Counted from the stretch's first letter, positions 9,817-18,530 are shown. The stretch: DNA of 64,000 nt from Balneola sp. (GCA_002694685.1 NZMW01000010.1:310001-374000), one strand, 5' to 3'. Program-made: numbers and translations. The notes: generated from the letters alone by a model not told the origin.

Positions 9817-9882
9817 GGTAGACATAAAAGCAGCGATCAAGCTACTTTATGTAGTTATGGGTATATGTTTGATCTAAAATTT

Positions 9883-10275
9883 TTATGCAGCAAACTGATT
9901 TTCGGAATCAAGACGGTGTTCAGCTTTTTGTAATGAGATGGAAAGGTCATCTTTTGAAACCGGCTTAAGCAAGAAGTCGATGAACTCAATATCCTTAGCC
10001 TGATTTACTATAAAGGAGCTGTCATCACCTGATAAAAAGATGACAGGAGCATCAAATTTTTGCATTCTCAGTTCGCGTGCTGTTTCAATACCACTAAGTT
10101 CTCCGGAAAGCTGGATGTCCATTAACAAAATGGAGGGATTATATTCTTTAACCTTCTGAAGGGCTTCTTCTCCACTTTTAGCTTTACCTACCACTTCATA
10201 CCCAAGCTTGATTACCAGTTTCTCCTCTACTATTGAAAGTAAAGGGTCATCTTCTATGATCATTACTCTTGTCAT
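9883..10275 (-). CDS. Single-domain response regulator
   Basis: 130 residues, REC domain only. Seen: acidic pair in MIIEDDP, phospho-acceptor Asp in ILLMDIQLSGELSG, Ser in VIFLSGDDS and Lys in FLLKPVS. I chose the ATG at 10275, with AGGA at minus 10 to minus 7, over an in-frame start 25 codons upstream whose extra residues are not receiver-like. The IQLSGELSGIE segment is the form seen in receivers paired with PAS kinases. There is no kinase beside it, so it is an orphan in this window. A short inverted repeat (10312-10333) sits 37-58 bases upstream of its start. Confidence 0.9.
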   Translation of the reverse strand: MTRVMIIEDDPLLSIVEEKLVIKLGYEVVGKAKSGEEALQKVKEYNPSILLMDIQLSGELSGIETARELRMQKFDAPVIFLSGDDSSFIVNQAKDIEFIDFLLKPVSKDDLSISLQKAEHRLDSENQFAA

Positions 10276-10311
10276 GTCTGTCCTAACTTTTAAACCCACA
10301 ACGTTAAAATT

Positions 10312-10333
10312 CTCTAACATTAATATATTAGAG
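10312..10333. promoter_or_regulatory. Inverted repeat, possible operator upstream of the lone receiver gene
   Basis: CTCTAA (10312-10317) and TTAGAG (10328-10333) form perfect 6-bp arms around a 10-bp AT-rich centre. It lies in the 146-base space between the divergent receiver gene and the small gene at 10422. The position would suit a dimeric repressor or activator; no bound factor is known. Confidence 0.35.
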
Positions 10334-10421
10334 TTTTTTAATAAAGGCAATGTCTAGTAAAATTATTTATCCTGTAGGGTGGTTAAGCTAATTTTAAATA
10401 AACTAAATATTAGGTTAAAAC

Positions 10422-10685
10422 ATGATTCTATTGCACATGAAAGAAGGAGATCAAAGCTCAATGAAGCTAAAAGAGCAACTAGATGATTTGGTTATTTCTT
10501 ATAAAACAGAAATTCATGGTGCTGAAGAAAAGGGTTTGCCCTATATCGAAGAGAGTGGCAGGGTGTATAAAGGAGAGTCACATATAGAAAAATGGGTTGA
10601 TGAGTTGAAGGCAGAATTAAATCAGCAGCGATCGCTTAGTGGGGATGGATGTTATATCAATCCTGAAACAGGGAAAGTTTGTTAA
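10422..10685 (+). CDS. Small protein with thioredoxin/glutaredoxin-like outline, no CxxC
   Basis: 87 residues. I do not recognise a named family. The order of elements (short beta start MILLHMKEG, long helix, VISYKTEIHG strand, then LPYIEESGRVYKGESHIEKWVDEL) resembles a glutaredoxin or GST N-terminal fold: a hydrophobic-Pro 'LPYI' like the cis-Pro strand, then G.V..G...I...V..L. The usual CxxC at the first helix is absent (KEGDQSS instead), while two Cys sit at the very C-terminus (GDGCYINPETGKVC). So a redox function is unproven. Convergent with the DUF1801 gene, seven bases apart. Confidence 0.6.
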   Translation: MILLHMKEGDQSSMKLKEQLDDLVISYKTEIHGAEEKGLPYIEESGRVYKGESHIEKWVDELKAELNQQRSLSGDGCYINPETGKVC

Positions 10686-10692
10686 CGGCTTA

Positions 10693-11073
10693 TCATTCCT
10701 GAATTCGTTTTCCCTTTGGTTGATAAGGTATTGTCTCGTCAAGGAATAAAGCCTCGTTGATGACCTCACGAATTGTGTTTTTGGGGATTTCGTCAACCTT
10801 TTCAAAATCTACGCTTAACACTTGTTTTCTTCCTTTGCTCTCCAGCAAACCTTGCTCATTGGAAAGCTCGTATCCCCGGATAAAAGACAAGGAAACTTTG
10901 CCATTTTTAAGCGGACTTAGGTAGCACACCCAGGTTTTCTGATCATAGAATGGAATCCGATATTTAATGGATGCAGTAACCGTTGGGTAGGCCGTAAGCA
11001 GGTTATGAAAGTAAAGCATCACTTCCCGCTGATTTCCCTCGTGGCTTTCAATAAAATTTAAAACCACAGACAT
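10693..11073 (-). CDS. DUF1801 domain protein (YdhG-like)
   Basis: 126 residues matching the DUF1801 layout: an N-terminal helix region, the strand pair IKYRIPFYDQKTWVCYLSPLKNGKVSLSFIRG, and a C-terminal helix with the basic tail KGKRIQE. Cytosolic, function unknown in the family. It lies nine bases upstream of nothing co-directional except the esterase gene at 11083-11988, whose stop-side neighbour it is, so the two may be one transcript with the esterase first. Confidence 0.75.
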   Translation of the reverse strand: MSVVLNFIESHEGNQREVMLYFHNLLTAYPTVTASIKYRIPFYDQKTWVCYLSPLKNGKVSLSFIRGYELSNEQGLLESKGRKQVLSVDFEKVDEIPKNTIREVINEALFLDETIPYQPKGKRIQE

Positions 11074-11082
11074 ACTTGTCGC

Positions 11083-11988
11083 TTACTCTTCTAGTTGTTG
11101 TTCTAAAAGCCAGTTATATAAGTCATCGCCTCCATAAATACGTTTCCATGCATCATGCCCCATATCTTCATGAGTTGTGAAGCGGACATTAGTGTGCCCC
11201 AATTCTTCTAATTTATTGATCCCCGGATAGAAGTATTTGGTTCTGACAACTGGGTCTCTACCACCTGAAAAAGCCCATACCGGAATATCATGTTCAGCAA
11301 TCGGTTCCATTAAATCTGGATGACCCCAGCCAACAACGGGTGCAATAGCAGCAAAACGGTCAGGATAGGAACTGGCTAAATGCCATGTACCGAATCCTCC
11401 ATAACTAAGTCCTGAAAGGTAAACACGATTAGAATCTGCTCTGTAATTACCAAGAACATGGTCAATCATACCCATTAGATCCTGATCTACTTTATCCCAG
11501 CCATTTGGCAGGGTAACATATTCAGCTAGTTCACTTTCGGCACCATCCATTGTTTCGGGGGTTCCAAAGAAAGGTTCTCTGTCTGGCAAGCCCTCCTCCA
11601 GTCTGCGAGGGATAGTAGTTGTATCTCGATCATTCAGGTAGGAAGTTGTTTCATCCATTCCAAACATATGAAGCTGAGGTGAAATGATGATAAAAGGAAG
11701 GTCTTTCTTATAAGCCCAGGCTTCCATCAAAGGTCCGTGTTTTAAAACGAAATCAAGCTCATTTTTGCCATTTCCACGCTCTCCATTTCCATGTAAAAAG
11801 AGCAGTACGGGCCAGTCCTTATCCGAGAATTCATATCCGTTGGGGAGATAGAGGTAATAGTCCCGCTCCTCTCCTTCAATTTGACTTATGTAGGATACTC
11901 GTTCAAGTTTATCGGTTTGGCATCCCGTAGAAAATAGAGTAACAATGAGCAAAGTTGATAGAACTACCAGGTGGTAAGCAGGTTTCAT
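11083..11988 (-). CDS. Secreted alpha/beta hydrolase (PHB-depolymerase/esterase-like lipoprotein)
   Basis: 301 residues from ATG 11988. A TTG eight codons upstream is possible, but the ATG gives a clean lipoprotein signal peptide ending FSTGC (Cys23). Seen: oxyanion-region motif LFLHGNGERG, nucleophile elbow GLSYGG (LSGLSYGGFGTW), Asp in GGRDPVV and His in HEDMGHDAW, making a complete Ser-Asp-His triad. This pattern (LHG.GERG...GLS.GG.GTW) is that of the predicted-peptidase/esterase family related to PHB depolymerases. Likely acts on esters outside the inner membrane; the substrate is unknown. Confidence 0.88.
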   Translation of the reverse strand: MKPAYHLVVLSTLLIVTLFSTGCQTDKLERVSYISQIEGEERDYYLYLPNGYEFSDKDWPVLLFLHGNGERGNGKNELDFVLKHGPLMEAWAYKKDLPFIIISPQLHMFGMDETTSYLNDRDTTTIPRRLEEGLPDREPFFGTPETMDGAESELAEYVTLPNGWDKVDQDLMGMIDHVLGNYRADSNRVYLSGLSYGGFGTWHLASSYPDRFAAIAPVVGWGHPDLMEPIAEHDIPVWAFSGGRDPVVRTKYFYPGINKLEELGHTNVRFTTHEDMGHDAWKRIYGGDDLYNWLLEQQLEE

Positions 11989-12038
11989 GGAAGTGACATT
12001 ATATATTATCAATGGCTAGCAATATAGCAGAAAGAAAA

Positions 12039-12782
12039 TTAAAGAGATGCTCGCCATTGATTAAGTTCAGAGAAGGCTTCAACCATCCCGGATCCATACC
12101 AGCTAAACCACTCACCATTAACCAGTTTTATCTTTGAATCAGGACAAGCCTTCTTTAATTCTTTCACATGCTTTTCTTTGAAAGGGAAAGGCTCACTGCT
12201 TAACAAAATTAAATCAGGATTCTTATCTGCCAAATCCTTCAATGTGGTTTTGGGATATCTTTTGCTCAGCCCGTACACATTGTTGAGATTATACTTGTGA
12301 AGGACATCATGAATGTAAGTGTCGTTTCCTATCGTCATCCATGGATCTTTCCAGATTAAATAAGCTGCAGAAAGTGTTTCTGTTGAAGGTCGGTCATTAA
12401 GCAAGCCGGTAATCTTTTGAACTAGACTCTGTGCAAGATCACTTACTCCAAGCTTTTCGCCCAGAGCACTAATTTCAAGAATAGCATCCTGAATAGACTC
12501 AATTTCAGTAACCCTCACTTCAGAATACTTCTCCAATACCTCAATGTCTTCTCTCCGGTTTTCCTCTTTGTTTGCGAGGATGAAGTCTGGCTTTAGTTCG
12601 ACAATTTTTTCCAGGTTAGGGTTTTTTGTACCCCCAATAATCTCAATATCCTCCACTTCACCTTCAGGATGAATACAAAACCTGGTTCTTCCAATAATCT
12701 GGTCTTTTAACCCCAGGTCTATTAACAGCTCGGTGAGGCTAGGAACTAAACAAATAATGCGTTTGAAGGGCAAGTCAGGCAT
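12039..12782 (-). CDS. Helical-backbone metal receptor (BtuF-like), no signal peptide
   Basis: 247 residues of the cobalamin/iron-siderophore binding fold: RIICLVPSLTELLIDLG at the N-terminus, then IIGGTKNPNLEKIVELKPDFIL, a long connecting helix and the second lobe with DLILLSSEPFPF. ABC permease or ATPase genes are not nearby, and there is no export signal, unlike true periplasmic BtuF. It overlaps the kinase-family gene upstream by eight bases and is the last gene of the phosphatase-kinase-receptor operon. It may be a cytoplasmic or non-transport member. Ligand unknown. Confidence 0.85.
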   Translation of the reverse strand: MPDLPFKRIICLVPSLTELLIDLGLKDQIIGRTRFCIHPEGEVEDIEIIGGTKNPNLEKIVELKPDFILANKEENRREDIEVLEKYSEVRVTEIESIQDAILEISALGEKLGVSDLAQSLVQKITGLLNDRPSTETLSAAYLIWKDPWMTIGNDTYIHDVLHKYNLNNVYGLSKRYPKTTLKDLADKNPDLILLSSEPFPFKEKHVKELKKACPDSKIKLVNGEWFSWYGSGMVEAFSELNQWRASL

Positions 12783-13629
12783 AACGATTTATGATGTTCT
12801 CAGCCTGGCGGCAGTAACTCCCGCCAAATAAATTAGCGTGTACTAAAATCGGATATAAATTATAGATGGATACCCGGCTGTCAAATCCTCCGGAAAGGGG
12901 GAATTGTTCGTTATATCCTTCATAAAAGTTAGCCGAAAATCCACCAAAAAGGCGAGTCATAGCAAGGTCCATTTCACGGTGACCATAATATACAGCCGGA
13001 TCATAAATGCTAACTCCACCGGATTTTGTAAACATGAAATTTCCACTCCACAAATCGCCATGAAGTAAAGCAGGCTTCTCCGTTGGTAGAATGGAGCCTA
13101 GTTTTTTATAGAATCCTTCTACACTTTTAAGGATGGGGCGTGAAAGCTTTCCGGACTCAATTCCCATCCGAACCTGAGGCTCAATCCGCTCCAAGGCAAA
13201 AAAGTCGAACCAGTTGGAGTGCTTGGTATTTGATTGAGGAAGCTTGCCGATATAATTGTCGTAATCAAGCCCAAAGTAATCAGAGGTTGACTTATGAAGT
13301 CGTCCTAATTTCTTTCCAAATTCTAAGGAAGAGGTGCTTTTTCCGCCTCCTTCTTCCACCCACTCAAGCACAAGAAAAGATTCTGTAACCAATAAGGGTG
13401 ATGGAATTTCAATCCCTGACTCTGCTGAATTAAGCAGCTTCAAGCCCTGAGACTCAGCTTCAAACATGTCGCTTGGAGCAGAATCATTCCACTTAACAAA
13501 TAGCGTTTTCCCTGAAGACAGCTCAACTTTTCCAGCCTGATTAATATCGCCGCCGTGGACGGACTTTTGTGAAGCTACCTCCACATTAAGTTTAGACTGC
13601 AGTTGTTCAATAATTTCCTCAGGAATCAT
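12775..13629 (-). CDS. Fructosamine/ribulosamine 3-kinase family protein
   Basis: 284 residues, the normal length for the family (~288). Seen: N-terminal lobe with GGDINQAGKVEL and a Lys in LFVKWND, hinge region FLVLEWVEEGG, catalytic loop LLHGDLWSGNFMF and the metal-binding YDPAVYYGHREMDLA. Known: bacterial members phosphorylate ribulosamine or erythrulosamine on glycated proteins at O3, which makes the sugar fall off (deglycation). Its ATG overlaps the stop of the LMW-phosphatase gene (ATGA), a pairing that fits removal of the 5-phosphate followed by 3-phosphorylation. The substrate here is inferred. Confidence 0.92.
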   Translation of the reverse strand: MIPEEIIEQLQSKLNVEVASQKSVHGGDINQAGKVELSSGKTLFVKWNDSAPSDMFEAESQGLKLLNSAESGIEIPSPLLVTESFLVLEWVEEGGGKSTSSLEFGKKLGRLHKSTSDYFGLDYDNYIGKLPQSNTKHSNWFDFFALERIEPQVRMGIESGKLSRPILKSVEGFYKKLGSILPTEKPALLHGDLWSGNFMFTKSGGVSIYDPAVYYGHREMDLAMTRLFGGFSANFYEGYNEQFPLSGGFDSRVSIYNLYPILVHANLFGGSYCRQAENIINRYA

Positions 13630-14147
13630 GACTCTTTTTCTATGAGTGGTTCGAGTTCTTCCAGCAGCGCTTCGGAACTTCTGTTCAGGACTTGAAACAC
13701 ATTTTCAAAACCTTCCAATCCACCATAATAAGGATCCGGTACTTCACCGTTGCCGGGGCTGGGGTCAAACTCGCGCATCATCTTAATTTTATCCGAAAAA
13801 CGATTTTTTCGGTCTAACTCCTTGATATTTGATAAGTTTTCGGAATCCATTGCAAGGATAAGATCGAAATCTTCAAAATCAGCATACTCAAACTTCCGGG
13901 CTTTTGATGGTAAGTGAATACCATGCTTGTTTGCAGTTGCCTGGCTCTTACTATTAGCTGATTCGCCCACATGGTATGCAGCAGTACCTGCGGAGTCGAT
14001 ATAAAAATAATCTTCCAGTCCAGCCTCTTTAACTTTATGTATGAAGATGCCCTCAGCAGTTGGGCTTCGGCAAATATTGCCTAGACAGACAAATACGAGT
14101 TTATAGGGGTTCTCTTTTGAAATGGGATGATGATAAGGTTTAGACAC
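13626..14147 (-). CDS. Low-molecular-weight protein-tyrosine-phosphatase family
   Basis: 173 residues from a GTG start at 14147; no ATG is available before the active site. Seen: P-loop VCLGNICRSPTAEG (CxxxxxRS), with the Cys nucleophile, and the general-acid loop DPYYGG. Known: besides tyrosine phosphatases, this family contains ribulosamine-5-phosphatases, and genes of this type often adjoin fructosamine-kinase genes. First gene of a three-gene operon (four-base, then eight-base overlaps). Divergent from ileS. The deglycation role is inference from context. Confidence 0.92.
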   Translation of the reverse strand: MSKPYHHPISKENPYKLVFVCLGNICRSPTAEGIFIHKVKEAGLEDYFYIDSAGTAAYHVGESANSKSQATANKHGIHLPSKARKFEYADFEDFDLILAMDSENLSNIKELDRKNRFSDKIKMMREFDPSPGNGEVPDPYYGGLEGFENVFQVLNRSSEALLEELEPLIEKES

Positions 14148-14297
14148 AGATAATTGTATTTAGTTTTTACGAAAGGTAGCCCTTGAAAGCCAGCATTTCA
14201 TCCTAAAAAAGAAGCTAATTAACCATCGCTTAAGCCTTATGGTCAAACCCTAGATTTTTTTGAGTGAAGTGGGTACATGGTTTTCTCTGATATTTTG

Positions 14298-14305
14298 TAT
14301 ATTTG
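14298..14305 (+). promoter_or_regulatory. Possible -7 element of the ileS promoter (TAnnTTTG)
   Basis: TATATTTG, an exact match to the Bacteroidetes -7 consensus and identical to the element in front of tRNA-Val, lies 35 bases before the ileS ATG. No TTTG is seen at the expected distance upstream, so this is only half a promoter. Confidence 0.45.
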
Positions 14306-14339
14306 AGGCTTATAACTATTCGCCGGAACTAAGTTTTTT

Positions 14340-17300
14340 ATGGCAAAAAAATTCGAAGAGATTAAGCAGTTAAGCTTCCCAAAATCAGAAGTAGAAACTC
14401 TGAATTGGTGGAAGAAGAACAAGATATTTAAGAAAAGCCTCCAAACGCGTGAGGATGGGATTCCCTTTACATTTTTTGAAGGTCCCCCTACCGCGAACGG
14501 TAAGCCGGGCATCCATCATGTGATGGCCCGTACGGTTAAGGATATGTTCTGCCGTTACAAAACCCTCAAAGGGTTTAGGGTAGAACGCAAGGCCGGCTGG
14601 GATACTCACGGACTCCCCGTTGAGATCGAGATTGAAAAAGAGTTAGGCCTTGAAGGTCGCGCACAGGTTGAGGAATATGGCATAGAAAAATATAATGCCA
14701 AGTGCCGCGAAAGTGTTCTCAAATACAAGGATTTATGGGATGAACTTACATCCCGAATGGCCTACTGGGTAGACCAGGAAAATCCGTACATCACCTTCGA
14801 TAATAATTACATCGAATCAGTTTGGTGGGCATTCAATAAGCTATTCGAGAAGAACCTCGTTTACAAAGGATATAAAATACAGTGGTATTCACCGGGTAGC
14901 GGAACCGTGCTTTCTTCTCATGAAGTGAGTTTGGGATATAAGGAAACCCAAGATCCGTCTATTTATGTGAAATTTAAGGTGGATGGCGAGGAAGACACGT
15001 ATTTCCTTGCCTGGACTACCACTCCCTGGACCATTGTTTCTAACATGGCGTTGGCCGTTAATCCCAATCTGGATTATGTAAAGGTTGGTCATTTTGATGA
15101 GACCTTTATCATGGCTAAAGATTGTGTAGAAGAAGTTTTGGGTGAGGATTACATCATTCAGGAAGAAATGAAGGGCTCAATGCTACTTCACAAAACCTAT
15201 GACCCTGTTTTTGAATATGCTTTTGAGGAATATGAGAAATCAGATGCATGGAAAGTAATCCCTGCTGACTATGTGACTACTGAAGACGGAACAGGTGTGG
15301 TACACACGGCTCCTGCTTTTGGTGCGGATGACTTTGAGTCATGTAAAAAGTCTGACATTCCAATGTTTAACCCTATTGATGGAAACGGAAAATTCACCGA
15401 AAAAGCTCCTGATTTTCAAGGGCAATGGTTCAAAGAGGCGGATAAAGATATTGCCCGAGCCATCAAAGAAAAGAACCTCATGTATAAGCATGAGACGATG
15501 GTTCACAACTACCCGTTTGACTGGAGAAAGGGAACTCCGCTGATGTCCTATCCCGTAGAGTCTTGGTTTATCGAGACTACGAAGGTAAAAGACCGGATGG
15601 TCGAACTGAATAAAAAAATTAACTGGAAGCCGGAAAGCACCGGAACCGGTCGCTTTGGAACCTGGCTGGAAAATAATGTTGACTGGGCAGTTTCCCGACA
15701 GCGTTATTGGGGAACACCCATTCCAATTTGGGTAAGTGATAAAGATCCTGATTATGTAGAATGTATTGGGAGTATGGCGGAGCTTCGGGAAAAAGCCGGC
15801 CTGGAAGAAGATGCTGAAATTGATCTTCACCGCCCATTTATAGATGAATTGACTTGGGAAGGCCCTGATGGCGGAACCATGCGTCGTATCCCGGATTTAC
15901 TGGATGTTTGGTTTGATTCCGGCGCAATGCCTTTTGCCCAATGGCATTATCCTTTCGAAAATGATCATGAATTCAGCTACAACTTCCCCGCGGACTTTAT
16001 TGCTGAAGGGGTTGATCAAACTCGTGGTTGGTTTTACACCCTTCATGCACTTGGAACCATGCTTTTTAATGAGGAGGCCTACAAAAATGTAGTTTCCAAC
16101 GGGCTGGTTTTGGACGAGAATGGCGAGAAAATGAGTAAATCTAAAGGAAATACCGTAGATCCTTTTGAGGTTATTCAGGAATTTGGAGCCGATACTGTAC
16201 GCTGGTACATGATGAGCAATTCTTCCCCATGGGAGAATCTCAAATTCAGTCATGACGGGCTCAGAGAAGTTCAGCGTAAATTTTTCAACACCATTGTAAA
16301 CACCTACTCTTTCTTCGCGATGTATGCGAATATTGACGGGTTCACTTTTTCAGGAACAGCAATCCCAATTGCGGATCGTCCTGAGATAGATAAGTGGGTG
16401 ATTTCAAAGCTGAATTCAACCGTTAAAATGGTTGAAGAGCACTACGAAGATTATGAGCCTACAAAAGCCGCCCGTGAATTAGAGAATTTTGTAGAAGAAC
16501 TGAGTAACTGGTATGTGCGCCGAAATCGACGTCGTTTCTGGAAAGAAGGAAACACACTTGATAAGACGGCAGCCTATCAAACACTCTATGAATGCCTGAG
16601 CAATCTCAGTAAGCTGATTAGCCCAATTGCGCCTTTTGTAGGTGAATGGCTCTATCAGAAGCTGAATGAAGTTACCGGGCAGGATGAAGAGTCGGTACAT
16701 ATTTCATTCTTTCCAACTGTGGAGGAAACAGCAATTAACAAGGCGCTGGAACACAAAATGGAAATGGCTCGCCTGATATCATATATCGTATTGAGGGTTA
16801 GAAACCAGATTGAAATGAACGTTCGTCAGCCACTTGCAAGAATTATCCTCCCAATCAAGGATGAAAGCGAACGACAAGCCATTGAGTCGGTTCGTGACAT
16901 AATATTAGAAGAGGTGAACGTTAAAGACATCCAGTTTGTGGATGACGACTCTGGAATAGTTCGTAAGTCAGCGAAACCTAACTATCCTGTTTTAGGTAAG
17001 AGACTCGGACCAAAAATGAAGGCAGTTGCCGCGAAAATTGGAGAGCTTTCAACGGAAGAAATTACGAACTTTGAGAAAGAAGGCTGGATTGATTTAGATG
17101 TTGATGGTGAAACTATTCGTATCGACTCTGAGGGCTTGGAGATCGTAAGAACCGGTCTTGAAGGCTGGACCGTTGAAACGGAAGGCGGCTTAAGCGTTGC
17201 TGTTGACACCGATCTGAGTGAAGAGCTTGTTCAGGAAGGTATTGCCCGTGAATTTGTGAACCGAATTCAGAATATGCGTAAAGAGGCTAATTTTGAAGTC

Positions 17301-17498
17301 ACAGATCGTATTTCTATCGGTTTTACCGGTGCGGACAAAATCAAGGAAGCCGTTGTTTCAATGAGTGACTATATTAAGAAAGAGACACTGGCGGAAGAAA
17401 TTCAAATCTCAGAATTAGAAGTTTCAGACTTCACAAAAAACTGGGAAATTGGAGAGGAAGAGTGCACCATCTCCATCCGACGAAATATTAATTCATAA
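14340..17498 (+). CDS. ileS: Isoleucyl-tRNA synthetase
   Basis: 1052 residues, the long IleS form (about 1040-1070 residues) rather than the ~940-residue E. coli form. Seen: class I signature PTANGKPGIHH (HIGH box at 57-60), the editing domain (YFLAWTTTPWTIVSNMALAV), SRQRYWGTPIPIW, and the KMSKS loop at 597-601 (GEKMSKSKGN). The C-terminal ~200 residues are the tRNA-binding extension. Charges tRNA-Ile in the cytosol; essential. First of ileS-traR/dksA-lspA with 10-base gaps. No T-box leader is visible in the 192 bases upstream. Confidence 0.98.
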   Translation: MAKKFEEIKQLSFPKSEVETLNWWKKNKIFKKSLQTREDGIPFTFFEGPPTANGKPGIHHVMARTVKDMFCRYKTLKGFRVERKAGWDTHGLPVEIEIEKELGLEGRAQVEEYGIEKYNAKCRESVLKYKDLWDELTSRMAYWVDQENPYITFDNNYIESVWWAFNKLFEKNLVYKGYKIQWYSPGSGTVLSSHEVSLGYKETQDPSIYVKFKVDGEEDTYFLAWTTTPWTIVSNMALAVNPNLDYVKVGHFDETFIMAKDCVEEVLGEDYIIQEEMKGSMLLHKTYDPVFEYAFEEYEKSDAWKVIPADYVTTEDGTGVVHTAPAFGADDFESCKKSDIPMFNPIDGNGKFTEKAPDFQGQWFKEADKDIARAIKEKNLMYKHETMVHNYPFDWRKGTPLMSYPVESWFIETTKVKDRMVELNKKINWKPESTGTGRFGTWLENNVDWAVSRQRYWGTPIPIWVSDKDPDYVECIGSMAELREKAGLEEDAEIDLHRPFIDELTWEGPDGGTMRRIPDLLDVWFDSGAMPFAQWHYPFENDHEFSYNFPADFIAEGVDQTRGWFYTLHALGTMLFNEEAYKNVVSNGLVLDENGEKMSKSKGNTVDPFEVIQEFGADTVRWYMMSNSSPWENLKFSHDGLREVQRKFFNTIVNTYSFFAMYANIDGFTFSGTAIPIADRPEIDKWVISKLNSTVKMVEEHYEDYEPTKAARELENFVEELSNWYVRRNRRRFWKEGNTLDKTAAYQTLYECLSNLSKLISPIAPFVGEWLYQKLNEVTGQDEESVHISFFPTVEETAINKALEHKMEMARLISYIVLRVRNQIEMNVRQPLARIILPIKDESERQAIESVRDIILEEVNVKDIQFVDDDSGIVRKSAKPNYPVLGKRLGPKMKAVAAKIGELSTEEITNFEKEGWIDLDVDGETIRIDSEGLEIVRTGLEGWTVETEGGLSVAVDTDLSEELVQEGIAREFVNRIQNMRKEANFEVTDRISIGFTGADKIKEAVVSMSDYIKKETLAEEIQISELEVSDFTKNWEIGEEECTISIRRNINS

Positions 17499-17508
17499 CT
17501 AAGCAGCT

Positions 17509-17910
17509 ATGGCTACTAAAGATTCAAATAACGACGAAAGAAAATCTCCATACAGTGATGAAGAGCTGGAATATTTCCGTGAAATCATTATCAAAAAAAT
17601 GGAAGATGCCGAAGAAGAGTTAAATGCTTTACAGCGAACACTGCGCGAAAGTATGGAAAATGCTTCGGATGAATCCGCTTATTCATATCACATGGCTGAT
17701 GCAGGAACCGATGCTCAAGAGCGTGAAAAAACATACATGCTTTTTAATCGAACCCGCAAGTTTGTGAAATACTTGGATGACGCGCTCAAGCGCATCGACA
17801 ATAAAACCTATGGTGTTTGCAAGGTGACCGGCAACAAAATTGCCAAAGGTCGTCTAGAAGCTGTGCCTCATACCCAGCTTAGCATCGACGCAAAACTTAA
17901 ACGCCGATAA
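17509..17910 (+). CDS. TraR/DksA family transcriptional regulator, degenerate zinc finger
   Basis: 133 residues. Seen: a long coiled-coil-like helical region (EELEYFREIIIKKMEDAEEELNALQ), the MADAGTDAQEREKTY segment, and a C-terminal zinc-finger-like part YGVCKVTGNKIAKGRLEAVP. Only one of the four zinc Cys remains. Known: DksA-type proteins bind the RNA polymerase secondary channel; in this bacterial group the finger is commonly degenerate. It lies between ileS and lspA, ten bases from each, so it is part of a three-gene operon. Confidence 0.92.
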   Translation: MATKDSNNDERKSPYSDEELEYFREIIIKKMEDAEEELNALQRTLRESMENASDESAYSYHMADAGTDAQEREKTYMLFNRTRKFVKYLDDALKRIDNKTYGVCKVTGNKIAKGRLEAVPHTQLSIDAKLKRR

Positions 17911-17920
17911 TCCAGACGGT

Positions 17921-18511
17921 TTGACCCAAAAAAAACTGCTCGCTTTATTTGCTCCGGCTACTATCGTGCTGGTTATAGACCAGATTACGAAATGGATGGT
18001 TCGGACGACTCCTGAACTGCAAAACAAGGTCCTCATTGAAGGATGGCTACAGTTCTATTTTACCAAGAATCCTGGGATGGCTCTGGGTTTAGATTTTATT
18101 TCTACACCCGTGATAAGCACTATCGCGATCTTAGCTGTTTCCGGAATTCTGATTTATATCTTGAAAAGCCTGAATGAAGCCAGCTTGGGCTACTTGGTTT
18201 GTATGGGATTAATTATAGGTGGTGCTTTCGGGAATATCTCTGACCGGCTTTTTATGGCTTTGATCATGGATTATGGAGGAATGCTGGATGGCCACGTCGT
18301 AGACTTTATCTACTTCTCTCTTAAAATTGGCGACTGGACCGTTTTTCCTTATATCTTTAATGTAGCTGACATTGCTATTTCGTGCTCCATTATTGTGCTT
18401 CTGATATTCAATAAACGATTCTTTATTGAACCGGAAGCTGAAAGTGATTCTGAAGCAGAACCTGAGATGGAGCTTGATGAACCAGCCAAAGACCCTAAAG
18501 GAATAGTTTAG
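17921..18511 (+). CDS. lspA: Lipoprotein signal peptidase (signal peptidase II)
   Basis: 196 residues from a TTG start at 17921. No ATG occurs before the first membrane helix, so TTG is needed to keep TM1 (LLALFAPATIVLVIDQITKW). Four membrane segments are seen. Catalytic Asp residues lie in GGAFGNISDRLF and NVADIAIS. It cleaves prolipoproteins, of which several are encoded in this window. Odd: an acidic C-terminal tail of about 30 residues after the last helix (EPEAESDSEAEPEMELDEPA), longer than in the standard ~165-residue enzyme. Cotranscribed with ileS. Confidence 0.95.
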   Translation: MTQKKLLALFAPATIVLVIDQITKWMVRTTPELQNKVLIEGWLQFYFTKNPGMALGLDFISTPVISTIAILAVSGILIYILKSLNEASLGYLVCMGLIIGGAFGNISDRLFMALIMDYGGMLDGHVVDFIYFSLKIGDWTVFPYIFNVADIAISCSIIVLLIFNKRFFIEPEAESDSEAEPEMELDEPAKDPKGIV

Positions 18512-18530
18512 TTAACTGAAGAAAGTCTTT

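Noticed and set aside
14148-14339. T-box leader before ileS
   Set aside because: No T-box sequence (TGGNACCGCG-like) or terminator hairpin is visible; the region looks like a plain divergent promoter gap.
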